Shown: in pieces, positions 22,153 to 32,064 of the stretch
Numbering within the stretch: position 1 is the stretch's first letter
Layout of the letters: every line of letters begins with the position of its first letter
From: Microcebus murinus
Taxonomy: Eukaryota > Chordata > Mammalia > Primates > Cheirogaleidae
Assembly (NCBI RefSeq): GCF_040939455.1
Contig: NC_134104.1
Span: forward strand, 7,277,501-7,341,500
Length of the DNA stretch: 64,000 bases
Direction: 5' to 3'
Position numbers and translations under genes: made by a program
The notes under the pieces: generated by a model
What the model saw: only the letters and a program-made list of their open reading frames with translations
Told to the model about the DNA's origin: nothing
Database searches by the model: none

Positions 22153-22612
22153 CAGTATGTGTGTAATCTGGGCTCTCCAGAGGAACATAACCAAAAGGAA
22201 AGATATATGATAGATCGATTTATTATAAGGATTGGTTTCCACGGTTATAGTTATGGAGGCTGAGAAGTCCCATGACCTGCAGTCAGCAAGCTGAAGACCC
22301 AGGAAAGCCAACGATATATGAATAGCTCCAGTCCAAGTCCAAAGGTATGAGAAAACCAATGTCCCAGCTAGAATACAGTCAGGCAGAGAGAGCAAGTTCT
22401 CTTTTACTCCACCTTTTTCTTCTATTGAAGTCTTCAGTGGGTTGGATGAGGACCACCGGGCACTGGGCAGGTGCAATCAGCTCTATTTAACCTACTGATT
22501 CAAATGCTAATCACATCCAGACTTGAACAGAAGTACCCAGAATAATGTTTAACCAACTATCTGGGCAGCCCATGTCCAGTCAAGTTGCCGTATAAAATTA
22601 ACTATCACAGTA
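22153..22612 (-). repeat. Ancient LTR-like repeat, antisense
   Basis: Starts 'taatctgggctctccagagg' and ends 'gtcaagttgccgtataaaat' with 'taactatcaca'. This is the reverse complement of a common mammalian repeat beginning 'gtgatggttaattttatgtgtcaacttg' and ending 'ctctggagaaccctgac'. I cannot name the family with confidence. A sense fragment of the same family lies at 58085-58335. Confidence 0.5.
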
Positions 22613-22954
22613 TGAATACCCAGGGATTTGATGGCAGCGTCAGCTGCTCTGTGAGCTCAGGCAGTGAGCACCCTTAGATATGGGCTCAGTCTCGGAAGTT
22701 GTGGGGAAGTGGAGAGAATATGAAAGAGGGTCATGGTGTACACGAGTGTAAGAAACAACCCTATGGCAAGTGCTGAAATGAGCATGCCCTTGACGGCAGC
22801 TAAATATCTTGGAGGCCAGCACAGTGTTGCTCTGCAAGCTGGTCTTGCCTCTCCTGCAGGTGCCCTTAGAAATCCCCTGCAGCCAGTCGCTCACCTGGAC
22901 CCTGACTCATCAAGGCAGGGTCAGAGTCTGCATTAAGGGCTTGGCCTCAGGTGC

Positions 22955-23320
22955 TGCTCTGAATGTCTTTTTTTTTTTTTTTTTTTTTGAGACAGAGTCT
23001 CGCTTTGTTGCCCAGGCTAGAGTGAGTGCCGTGGCGTCAGCCTAGCTCACAGCAACCTCAAACTCCTGGCTCAAGCAATCCTCCTGCCTCAGCCTCCCAA
23101 GTAGCTGGGACTACAGGCATTCGCCACCATGCCCGGCTAATTTTTTCTATATATATTAGTTGGCCAATTAATTTCCTTCTATTTTATAGTAGAGACGGGG
23201 TCTCGCTCTTGCTCAGGCTGGTTTCGAACTCCTGACCTCGAGCAATCCGCCCGCCTCGGCCTCCCAGAGAGCTAGGATTACAGGCGTGAGCCACCGCGCC
23301 CGGCCTGCTCTGAATGTCTT
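22955..23320 (-). mobile_element. Full-length Alu, antisense, with target duplication
   Basis: Poly-T from 22970, then 'gagacagagtctcgctttgt' through 'caccgcgcccggcc' at 23305. Both monomers are present, and the linker has the strepsirrhine-type 'ttagttggccaattaat'. The element is flanked by a 15-bp exact duplication 'tgctctgaatgtctt' at 22955-22969 and 23306-23320. Low divergence suggests a lineage-specific insertion. Confidence 0.95.
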
Positions 23321-23429
23321 GAGAGGGTTGCTTCCTCAGGATTTTCTACACTGAGTTGAAATTTCATAACCTTTTTCACTCCAAAGGGGAAAAAAAGAGA
23401 AAACTGAGTAAACAGTTGAAAATGAGCTG

Positions 23430-23432
<3 letters not shown>

Positions 23433-23474
<42 letters not shown>

Positions 23475-23511
23475 CATATATATATATATATATATAATAT
23501 ATATATATATT
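23433..23511. repeat. (TG)n(TA)n microsatellite
   Basis: About 19 TG units pass into an imperfect TA array. Alternating purine-pyrimidine sequence of this kind can form Z-DNA and is usually length-variable. Confidence 0.95.
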
Positions 23512-23514
23512 ACT

Positions 23515-24050
23515 GGCCAGTAGTGGAAACCAATTGAGAGAGAATAAATGACATCTATAAATCTAACTTTTGCATTGTGGGGGGAGGGGAGAAGAACGAT
23601 TTGCTTTATGTCAGTTATGCATATAGAAATATCTGGCCACAGTCAGATAATAATTTTGATAAATGTGGTCACAACAGTATCCAGCACTTCTGCTGATTTG
23701 GCCTCCCCTGAGCACCAACATCCGTGGATGTGCTCAGATGCCCGATAAAGCTTTTCCAGGTTGACATTTAGGGCTCTTTTAACCATGTCTAGAAAGGTGA
23801 GTGTATGTGATATGCCAAAAGTGGCCACAAGATTTACTGAGATAACAGGGCTCTGGGCTGAGCAGAATCCCTACCACGCAGCAAGGTCCCCTGGTGAAGG
23901 TCCATCCCCTGAACCTCACCGGCCTGTGGACATCCTAACTCTGAGGCTGAGTTTGGATTGGCGGTGCTTGCCAAATAGTTAGGACCACTATCTTTCCTTC
24001 ATTCAGCAAGAGCTCTCTTTCTTCCCCATTCCTTCTACCTCTGCCTGAGA
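23515..24050. other. No feature recognised
   Basis: Unique-looking sequence between the microsatellite and the MIR. No gene, RNA or repeat was recognised. Confidence 0.35.
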
Positions 24051-24054
24051 TCAT

Positions 24055-24255
24055 GCAATTACTTGTCATTATAACTCACATGTATTGGCCACTTACTGCA
24101 TGCCAGTCACTGTTCTAAGCCCTGCACCTGTATTCATTCACAAAATCCCTACTGCTCCTCTATGACACAGATTCCATTATTATCACTCTGATCTTATGGG
24201 TGAGGAAACAGAGGTACAGGAAAGTTCATTAACTTTCCAAGTGCACATAGTTTTT
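24055..24255 (-). repeat. MIR, antisense, part 1 (split)
   Basis: 'gccacttactgcatgccagt' then 'cactgttctaagccc' and 'gtgaggaaacagaggtacag' with 'tttccaagtgcacatag' is antisense MIR. It breaks off at the LTR and resumes at about 24755 with 'gtgtaagtggtggagctggg'. Confidence 0.7.
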
Positions 24256-24754
24256 GTATTAGTTATCTCTTGCAGCACAACAACTTACCCCAAAATTTAG
24301 TGACTAGAAACGACCAACATTTACTGTCTCACAGTTTCTGTAAATCAAAAATTCAGGAGCTGCTTAGCTGGGTAGTTCTGGCTCAGGCTTTCTCATGAGG
24401 CTATAGTCAAGGTGTTGGCTGGGGCTGCAGGCATCCGATGGCTCGACTGGGGAAGGCACATTCGCGTGGCTGTTGGCGGGAGGCCTCAGTCCCTGGCCGC
24501 CTGGGACTCTCCGTAGGCTGCTTGAGTGTCCTCGCAACTTGGTAGCTAATTTTCCCCCATGCAAGTGATTCAAGAGAGAAAGAGAAAAGGCCATGGTGCC
24601 TAGTCTCTGAAGTTACACAACACCATCTCAATGTTATTTATTAGAAATGAGTTTCTAAGTCCAGCCTACACATAAGGGGAGGCAAATTAGGCTCCACCTC
24701 TTAAAGGAGGAGCATCAAAGAATTTGTGGACATATTTTACATTGCCACAGCGTG
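24256..24754 (-). mobile_element. MaLR (MLT1-like) LTR inserted in a MIR
   Basis: Reads 'tgtattagttatctcttgca', 'actgtctcacagtttctg', 'agctgggtagttctggctca', 'aggctatagtcaaggtgttg' and 'aggctgcttgagtgtcctc'. This is a MaLR-type LTR in antisense. The flanks 'cacatag' and 'cacag' fit a diverged target duplication of about 5 bp. The MIR sequence continues on both sides, so the LTR is younger. Confidence 0.6.
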
Positions 24755-24830
24755 TAAGTGGTGGAGCTGGGATTTGGCCCACTTGGTCTAGCTCCAAAAG
24801 CCACATGCTTCCCCATTATAGTAGGTGCTC
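24755..24830 (-). repeat. MIR, antisense, part 2 (split)
   Basis: 'gtgtaagtggtggagctggg' followed by 'atttggcccac' and 'ccacatgcttcccc' completes the MIR broken at 24255. Confidence 0.65.
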
Positions 24831-25168
24831 CCTGGGTTCACTGGGTAACATGGGTCTCTCAACCACAGGTAGAAAACTCTACAGCTAATACTGTTATACT
24901 CGCTTCCATGCTCTTTCTCTGAAAGCTGCGGGGCCAGGCACCAGCACCTACGAGGAGGCCTTCTAAGTACTGTTAGGAATTGTGCAACAAGTCTATAACC
25001 CCATAAAAGAGGTTTCCAAACCCTACCAGAGAATTTTAAGGCACTTACGAGAGCATTTCCACCTCTCTGCACAATCCCTGCTCCCAGAGGTAGATGTCTA
25101 AAACAGTGCTGACCATAACATCCACCAGTGTCGCCCGTTGTCTGCAGGAGGAAATGCAAAGGCCTTGG

Positions 25169-25230
25169 ACGTCACCGGACGCCTTTCACAGTGTAGACCA
25201 CGTCACCGGACGCCTTTCACAGTGTAGACC
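25169..25230. repeat. 31-bp perfect tandem duplication
   Basis: The units 25169-25199 and 25200-25230 are identical: each starts 'acgtcaccggacgcc' and ends 'cacagtgtagacc'. Each unit carries the CRE half-site 'acgtca', preceded by G in the first copy only. The exact identity implies a recent event or an assembly duplication. Confidence 0.95.
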
Positions 25231-25234
25231 CTAC

Positions 25235-25565
25235 TTGCCTGTCTAGCATCATCTCCTGCCCATCTTCCCTCCAGCAACCCAGTGAATCACCCACTCACTG
25301 TTCCCTCCAGATGAATGCTGAGCCCATGACCCTGCAGGGCTCTTCCAGAGCTCTCCCGATAAGCCCCCTCCCCTCTGAGATCTTCCCTAATTCCCCCAAG
25401 TTAGCCAGCCCCTTCTCTTTGGCTCCATAGGACTTTGTACGTATCAGTCGAATTGCACTCAACACTTTGCATTGTGAATTTCTAGCTCTACTAGAAAGAT
25501 AATCTCTGTGACAGTAAAGTCTTCTGAAGGGCGGAGCAGACAGCAGGTGCTCCAAATGTTTGCCT
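25235..25565 (+). repeat. L2 LINE 3' end
   Basis: 'cctccagcaacccagtgaat', 'cttccctaattcccccaagt', 'ccataggactttgtacgtat' and 'gacagcaggtgctccaaatg' correspond in order to the L2 3' UTR ('catagcactt...', 'agtaggtgctcaataaatgtttg'). It is directly followed by the GGAT microsatellite, consistent with tail repeats expanding after insertion. Confidence 0.55.
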
Positions 25566-25572
25566 TTGCTGC

Positions 25573-25733
25573 TGGATGGATGGATAGATGGATGGATGAA
25601 TGGATGGATGAAGGGATGGATGGACAGATGGATTGTTGGCGGCTGCAGGAATGAGTGAACTGATGGGTGAGTAGATGGATTGGTGTGTGGGTGGGTATAT
25701 GGGTAAGTGGGTGGGTGGGTGGATGGATGGAGA
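25573..25733. repeat. Imperfect (GGAT)n / (GGGT)n microsatellite
   Basis: Degenerate 'ggatggatggatagatgg' repeats, a short non-repeat spacer, then 'gggtgggtgggtggatgg'. The antisense open frames here, rich in His-Pro-Ser, arise from the repeat and are not genes. Confidence 0.9.
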
Positions 25734-25739
25734 GAGACA

Positions 25740-26490
25740 GCTTCCGATGTCATAGAGCTTATAATAGTCAAATAAAAATAATTTTAACCACATATTCTGG
25801 AGAAATTTACTAAAGGAAAATGGTATGGAAAATAGTCTCATCAGGGGAAACTCATATGAAAGACAAAGCATGAATTTTAAACACAACAACAAAAAGGAGA
25901 AGGAAAGAAAGGGCAAATAAAAGCACTAGTATTTTGCAAACCCAAGGATTTGCTTCTCTTGAGCAAAGTAGGGCTATCTGGGGTTGTTTTTATTGTTTTC
26001 CCCCAAAAGAATTGAAAATAAATCCTTTTGGCCAAGTTGATGTCTGGTGGGGACACGGGGGTTGCACATGCCCCAGTGTGGCAGGAGCAGTGGGGGAGGG
26101 GCCGCATACCAGGAATGAGCTGTTGCCATGGAAAAGCCCTCCCATGTAGGAGCCTCTCCCTCCCCGCCCCCGGCTGTCACACTGCAGCAGGCTGGCTGGA
26201 GCTGTCTTAAGCCACAGGAGGGACCAGGTTTGTAGTCAGAGGCAATGGTCCTCCGCCAGCAGGGTGGTGGGCACTGCGGGCATGCTGGCCCCTGGAAGGA
26301 GGAACAGGTTACAGAATTGTGCCATGGACAGTTAGACTCCTGCGGGCAACGTCAGCCTGGCAGGAGCCCTGTTCCTACAGTCAACTGGGACCAGAATTGC
26401 AGTCACTCCTAATAAGGTCTCAGGTCCCTACAGGGACCAGTGGAGGTGGAGAGGGGGACATGGAGCTACTGGGACGTGCTGCCTTGTCTC
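25740..26490. other. No feature recognised
   Basis: Mixed AT-rich then GC-rich unique sequence. Nothing supports a gene. Confidence 0.35.
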
Positions 26491-26494
26491 GCAG

Positions 26495-26706
26495 TTCCCC
26501 AGCCCGGCCACTGCTGACATCTGGGGCAGCCTCGTGCTTTGTTGGAGGGACCGCCCTGGGCCTGGCAGGGTGTTTGCAGCACCCCTGACCTCTGCCTCTA
26601 CGTGCCAGCAGCACCCCCCACCCCAGCTGTGACAATCAAAAATGTCTCCAGACATGGCTGATGACCCCAAGTAGGCAAAGTCACCCCCGAGGAGAACCAC
26701 TGCTCA
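26495..26706 (-). mobile_element. hAT-Charlie type MITE, antisense
   Basis: The block 'tgacaatcaaaaatgtctcc' 'agacatggctgatgacccca' then 'aaagtcacccccgaggagaa' 'ccactgctcag' is the reverse complement of a common mammalian hAT MITE starting 'cagtggttctcaac' and containing 'gtctggagacatttt'. I cannot assign the exact family name. The left end is uncertain. Confidence 0.5.
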
Positions 26707-26709
26707 GAC

Positions 26710-27525
26710 TGGAATGCCGTCCCTGTCCCCTGGTTTTGCTCATTCACTTGGCACAGCCAGAGGCGGGTGGGGTTCATCTTTGAGCACAGGCCCTTTGCCA
26801 AGGTGCCGGCTCTCAGAACCAGCCCGGCCGCCGCAGGGCACTGGGCCGTCTGCCCACTTTCATGCTTCCGTCCACAGAGATCTGTGGGGTGGCCGGTCCC
26901 ACCTGGCAGTGGCTCCACAGGGAGCAAAGTGCAGGGCCACCCTCCCGACCTCAGGGCCCGCCTGGCCTACCCACCATGTGCTCCTGGAGGTCGGGGGACA
27001 CACGCCTGGCCCCTCTCCCGGAGGAAGGACCCCAGTGCCCTCCCTCTCTGCCGTTGACCCAGAGGTCGGTCCCGGGCTGCGGACGTGCCCACCGCTCCCC
27101 GCTGCCCTCAGACCGGTCCTCTGGCAGCACCTCCGCGGCTCTGCGGTGCCCACCTGAGGGTCGTGTTAGGACACGGGCTCTGATGCGAGGGTCTGGGCTC
27201 TGCATGCGCAGCTGGGCGCCATGCAGAGGCGGCTCGCCTTGGGGACCCTGGCGTGAGGGGCGCCCCGAGCTACAGTTAGAAACGCTGGCAAGCCCGTCAG
27301 CAAGGTGGGCGCGCTGCCTCCTGCTGCGCGGTAAAGATGCCTCTAGCAGCAGGAATTTGGGAGGGGGGGGGACACAGAGATGGACCGTTCGGGGGTGCGC
27401 CTCCAAGTTCTTCCTCCCGGGGCACAAAGAGGTTGTGTTAGATTTGGCTGGCTGGTTTGGCACGGCTCCAGAAGCAGCAAAAAAAAAAAAAAAAAAAAAA
27501 AACCCAGTGACAATGCCCAGGGTCA
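26710..27525. other. GC-rich flank of the CpG island
   Basis: GC-rich sequence with open frames up to 228 codons (26862-27548, plus) and 170 codons (minus). They overlap each other and contain no domain, as expected when stop codons are rare in GC-rich DNA. A pure A run of about 23 lies at 27480-27502. Confidence 0.5.
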
Positions 27526-27529
27526 GAAT

Positions 27530-27870
27530 CCAGAGGCCGGCCCTCTGACGGCCACACGGCCCCGCCTGGGCTGCAGGATTCTGTCGGGTTAGGGCGGCGC
27601 GCCGGCTCGCTGGGACCGGGCTGTCAGCGCACCCCGGGCCAGAGTCAGCACAGCGGCCCTCCCGGGGGTGCCGGGACCGCGGCCAGGGGCACAGCCCAGG
27701 GGTCCCGCGACGGCCTCAGCTGGCCAGAGCCCGCCACCTAGTGGCGCAGCAGCCGCAGCGCGGCCCCGCCGGCCGCAGGCTCCCCGCCGCGGTTTCTGGA
27801 ACCAGATGCAGTCGCTCGCTGAAAAGTACCCGCTAGCTTTCTTGCTTCCTTTCCGGGTTTGCATGTGAGA
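27530..27870. promoter_or_regulatory. CpG island
   Basis: Dense CpG runs such as 'gggcggcgcgccggctcgct', 'gccgcagcgcggccccgccg' and 'gccgcaggctccccgccgcg' stand out from an otherwise CpG-poor window. Such islands usually mark promoters or distal regulatory elements. No downstream first exon with a convincing coding start and splice donor was found on either strand, so the transcript, if any, is unknown. The island ends where 'gcttcctttccgggtttgca' passes into AT-richer DNA. Confidence 0.65.
27731..27744 (-). promoter_or_regulatory. Candidate CTCF binding motif
   Basis: The minus strand reads CCACTAGGTGGCGG, which fits every position of the CTCF core as I know it (CCASYAGRKGGCRS). It sits in the CpG island, a setting common for CTCF. 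Sequence alone does not show occupancy. Confidence 0.5.
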
Positions 27871-28099
27871 TGCAGCCGTCATCTCCTAAACTCCAGATAA
27901 CAAAAGGAAAGACTTTGGGGTTTGCTCAGACCATTAGTTCAAAACGGAGCACCTGACTAACATCAGATTTTGGGGGCGCAATATTAGACAAAATACGGCT
28001 CATGGCTCAAGGGCTCAGTCCAAGCGAGGCGCTTGGAAAGTGCACGAAGGGTGTCCTTCAGTTAAGTCCAGGGCACCAGGGGGGCTCCCGGTCCTCCTG

Positions 28100-28140
28100 G
28101 AAGGCTGGGGGATGGGATGGGGTGGGGTGGGGTAGGGGGC
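28100..28140 (+). repeat. G-rich (GGGRT)n tract
   Basis: 'gatgggatggggtggggtgg' continues as 'ggtaggggg'. At least five G-runs are separated by one or two bases, giving strong G-quadruplex potential on the plus strand. Confidence 0.8.
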
Positions 28141-28199
28141 TGTCTGGGAAGAGAGGCCCCTGCCTCTCCTTAGCCACCGTAAGTGAGTAAGCTGTCCAG

Positions 28200-28515
28200 A
28201 TTTCATGCATTCACTCACCACTCGCCATTACCTGCCCACATACTGTGACCCATGCGGTGTCCTAGTAGTGAGGACACAGCGGTGATTGCCCCAGGCCTAC
28301 AGCCAAGTGAGCTTGAGAGACTAAACCAGGGAGCAAACATGCCAGGGACAGGACTTGCAGGAGGAAATAGAATCCAGTCCTGGAGAAGGTGATAGACATA
28401 GGAGGCAGGGGAGTCGGGGAAGGGCTCCCTGCCAAGGCAACACTAGAGCCAAGCTGGGCAAGAGGAAGTGGGAGCCAAGTGGATATCAGTAGGAGAGTGT
28501 TCCCAGCAAAGAGGA
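28200..28515. repeat. Possible ancient LINE-related repeat
   Basis: 'ttcatgcattcactcacc', 'gtagtgaggacacagcggtg' and 'agtgggagccaagtggatat' resemble a mammalian repeat family with 'attcattcaacaaat', 'ggatacagcagtgaa' and 'gccatgtggatatctgg'. Match is by recollection and weak. Confidence 0.3.
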
Positions 28516-28519
28516 CCCC

Positions 28520-29390
28520 AGACCCTGTCCCTCCTCCTCCTCCCTTGCTCCATTTCCACAGTCCCTTTTCTCCCTATGTCATCGTACCTGTCCCCCTTGG
28601 CCCTCAATTCTTTTTCTCATCTCTGTTTCTTTTTTCTCACTCCACATTCAACAATGAACACGCATCATTAAAAATGTTTTGGTAAAAATGCATTATATTA
28701 ATAAAAAGGTAACCTAAAAAACAAAGCTTTTGCCTTACTTAAAAGAAACACCCACCATCTCCTTATGCATGTCTCCATCTTTATCATCGTTGTGATTAGG
28801 TAGAAAGTCTAAGAGAAACGATGAAAGCTGGTTAAGTTTAAACTATACTGTGTACTTTGGAACTTTAAAAAATTTTAAGCAACGAGCAGCATCAGAGAAC
28901 CCAAACTGTCTTATGAAGAAAAAACAAATGAGGATCTCTTGGCTCATCTAACCAAAAAGCCACAGGGCAGAGGGTTTCAGAGGACATGGTTCCTGAGCCC
29001 TGAGGTGACCGCCGGCCCTCACTCCATGTCTCCAGGTCTCCTGCTTCGACTTCCCTTCTCTGGTGCCATCATCCCTGGGCTTCTTCTCTCATGCTAGCAT
29101 GTGAGTCCGCCACAATCCCAGGCCTCAACCTCTCTCAAGAGGAACAGTCAGGATCTCTTCCAGAAGCTTCCACAGAGTAGAGAAGCTTCTTTCCTAGAAG
29201 CTAATGCAAATAGCTCTTTGCATCTCATTGTCCTGCAGTAGGTTGTGGCCACTCCTGACCCACCGCTGGGGACCAGCACGTGGGCTCTGTTGACTGGCTC
29301 TAGCCAAGCAGCACTCACCCTTCAGGGAGTGGGGTCAGTCCCTCCTGGACCACAGGTAGAGAACAGGTCAAGACAAAATGCCCCCAGAGC
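28520..29390. other. No feature recognised
   Basis: Unique-looking DNA with a pyrimidine-rich stretch at about 28510-28640. No gene or repeat assignment. Confidence 0.35.
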
Positions 29391-29394
29391 ATTT

Positions 29395-29587
29395 TGTCAT
29401 CGAGTAAGAAAAAGAAATACAAGTTATCCAAATTGGGATAACACTAGCTATATGCAGAGATGACATGATCCTATATGGAGAAAATCTCAAAGAAACCACA
29501 AAAATACTACTAGAGCTAATAAACAAACTCAGTAAAGTTGCAGAGTTCAAGACCAGCACACAAGAATCAGCTGTGTTTCTATACATA
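29395..29587 (+). mobile_element. L1 ORF2 fragment, part 1 (before LTR insertion)
   Basis: The conceptual translation contains a degenerate reverse-transcriptase motif region (the segment around 'DDMILYGEN', related to the L1 ADDM box). The copy is sense. It is broken at about 29587 by an LTR and continues at about 30450. It is a pseudogene with stops and a missing stretch just upstream of the RT box. Confidence 0.7.
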
Positions 29588-29806
29588 AGGATACAGGGAA
29601 ATACAGCTCAGTTTCTCCTACTATACTCTCACAGTAGGGGACAGTTCTGTGACCCCAGGTGTGTGGGGATTTTTCTCCGCCAGCTAATCCTGCCGATGAT
29701 TCTCCAGTGAACACCAGCTGAGTGTTCTCTAATACTCAGTTCAATACTGACACTATCTACCTAGACACAAGATCGAATCCCACAGGTTGAGGGCTCAGTC
29801 CTACAA
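29437..29806 (+). repeat. 370-bp duplication, copy 1 (likely source)
   Basis: Same length as 31695-32064, and I find one difference by eye (A at 29620, G at 31878). It covers the last 151 bp of the L1 ORF2 fragment and the first 219 bp of the inserted LTR. In this copy both parts continue naturally into their parent elements, so it is the likely source. Confidence 0.95.
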
Positions 29807-30450
29807 GACCGTCCCCCATTTCAGCCACCAGTCTCAAGCACAGGTTGTGACCTGTCCAACTGGCTATAAATTGGGAGCTCCCACAACCCCTTTCTTGGCT
29901 CAATTAATTCGGTAGAGCAGCTCACAGAACTCAGGGAAACACTTTATTTACATTTACCCATTTATTATAAAGGATACTACCAAGGGCACAGATGAACAGC
30001 CAGAAGGAGGAAATGCACAGGGCAAGATACAGGAGAGTCGGTGAGGAGTTTCTGTGCCCGCTCTGGGCACACCACCTGCAGGAAGCTCCCTGTGTTCAGC
30101 TATCCAGAAGCCCCCAGAACTCAGTCCTTTTGCTTTTGTATGGAAGCTTCATTATATACATGCATGACTGATCGCATCATTGACCATTGGTGATTGGCTC
30201 AACCTTCAGCCCCTCACCCCTCCCCAGAGGGTGAGAGGTGGACCTGAAAGTCCCAACTCCCTGGTCATGCCATGGTCTTCTTTCAGGTGACCAGCCCATC
30301 CCCCCTGAAGCCATCCAGGGGTCTCCCAGTTGCCAATCATCTCAGTAGCACACAAAAGACACTCATCACTCCAGAGATTCCGAGGGTTTCAGGAGCTGTA
30401 TGCCAGGAAATGGGAGGAAGTCCAATATATATTTCACAATATCACAGTAC
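29588..30450 (-). mobile_element. ERV LTR (ERVL/MLT2-like) inserted in L1
   Basis: Contains 'gtgaccccaggtgtgtgggg', 'gatcgaatcccacaggttga', 'gagcagctcacagaactcag', 'tttattataaaggatactac' and 'gaacagccagaaggaggaaa'. These belong to a mammalian ERV LTR that I place near the ERVL/MLT2 group with modest confidence. L1 ORF2 sequence resumes at both ends. It is a solo LTR with no viral coding region. The strand is tentative. Confidence 0.5.
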
Positions 30451-31694
30451 TCTACCAATGAATAATCCAAAAAGTAACTTAAGAAAACAAGCCCACTGGT
30501 AATAGCATCCAAAAGAATAAAACACTCAGGAAAAAGTTTAACCAAGGAAGTTAAAGATTCATACACTGGAAACTACGACAAGGCTGAAAGAAATTAAAGA
30601 AGATTTAAATAAATGGAATGACATCCTGCATTCCTTGGTTGGAAGACTAAATATTGTTAAGGTGACAATACTACACAAAGTGATTGACAGATTTAACGTA
30701 ATCCCTGTCAAAATTCCAATTCCCATTTTTGCAGAACTGGAAAGGCCAATTCTCATCTTCATATGTTGCTGCAAAGGGCCCCGAATAGCCAAAACAATAC
30801 TGAAAAAGAGCTAAGTTGGAAGATTCACACTTTCTGATTTCAAAACATACTATAAAACTACAGTAATCTAAGCAGTGATTGGATTTAACTGGCATAAATA
30901 TAGACATATCAACCAATGACATAGAATTCAGAGTCCAAAAATAAAGCCATACACTTAGAGCCATTTTATTTTTGACAAGGAAACCAAGACCATTTAATGG
31001 GGAAAAAAAAAACAGTCTCTTCAACAAATGGTGCTGGGAAAACTGAATACCTACATGCAAAAGAGTAAGTCAAACCCTTACCTCCGACATATACAAACAT
31101 CAACTCAAAATCCACCAATAACCTAAATATAAGAGTGAAAACTATAAAACTCTTAGAAGAAAACAGCCGTAAATCTTCGTGACTTTGGATTTGGCAATGG
31201 ATACTTAGGTATGACACCAAAAGTACAAGCAACAAAAAGAAAAAAATAGATAAACATTGACTTTATCAAAATTGAAAACTTTTACGCATCAAAGAACATT
31301 ACCAAGAAAGTCAATGATAACATACAGAATGGAAGAAAATAGTTTCAAATGTTATATGAGAGTCTAGGATTCAGAATTTCTAAATTCAACAACAGAAAGA
31401 CAAACCCTCATTTAGAAAATGGGCAAAGGACTTGAATAGACATTTCTCCAAATAAGATTTACAAATAGCCAGTAAGCACGTGAAAAGACTCTTGACATCA
31501 TTAGTCATTAGGGAAACGCAAATCAAAATCACAAGGAGATATCACTAGAATGGCTACAATAATAATTTTAAAAAAAGAAACACAGTATGGCAAGTGGAAG
31601 GTAAGGAGAAATTGGAACGCCCATTCATTGCTAGTGGAAATGTCAAATGGTGGAACCTTTGTGGAAAAAGGCTGTTTGGCAGCTCCTCAAAAAA
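30450..31694 (+). mobile_element. L1 ORF2 fragment, part 2
   Basis: Continues the L1 from 29587. Typical ORF2 3'-half words are 'agattcatacactggaaact', 'tcaacaaatggtgctgggaa', 'atgggcaaaggacttgaata' and 'ggaacctttgtggaaaaagg'. Stops and frameshifts leave no intact frame. It is interrupted at 31695 by the pasted 370-bp segment. Confidence 0.85.
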
Positions 31695-32064
31695 GATAAC
31701 ACTAGCTATATGCAGAGATGACATGATCCTATATGGAGAAAATCTCAAAGAAACCACAAAAATACTACTAGAGCTAATAAACAAACTCAGTAAAGTTGCA
31801 GAGTTCAAGACCAGCACACAAGAATCAGCTGTGTTTCTATACATAAGGATACAGGGAAATACAGCTCAGTTTCTCCTGCTATACTCTCACAGTAGGGGAC
31901 AGTTCTGTGACCCCAGGTGTGTGGGGATTTTTCTCCGCCAGCTAATCCTGCCGATGATTCTCCAGTGAACACCAGCTGAGTGTTCTCTAATACTCAGTTC
32001 AATACTGACACTATCTACCTAGACACAAGATCGAATCCCACAGGTTGAGGGCTCAGTCCTACAA
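31695..32064 (+). repeat. 370-bp duplication, copy 2 (inserted)
   Basis: A near-identical copy of 29437-29806 lies inside L1 ORF2 sequence that should run from 'gcagctcctcaaaaa' straight into 'ttactccacagaattactct'. It has no poly-A and no clear target duplication, so target-primed retrotransposition is unlikely. It must postdate the LTR insertion because it includes the L1/LTR junction. Confidence 0.95.

Noticed and set aside
25573..25733. Regular repeats considered as a CRISPR-like array
   Set aside because: The unit is 4 bp and has no spacers. It is a mammalian microsatellite.
25295..25771. His/Pro/Ser-rich 158-codon minus-strand frame
   Set aside because: Product of the GGAT microsatellite and L2 tail read in antisense.
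26862..27548. 228-codon plus-strand open frame
   Set aside because: It lies in GC-rich DNA, overlaps long frames on the other strand, runs into an A homopolymer and contains no recognisable domain.
29368..31844. Two matching minus-strand frames (29586-29368 and 31844-31554) considered as a small gene family
   Set aside because: They are the antisense of the duplicated L1 segment, not genes.
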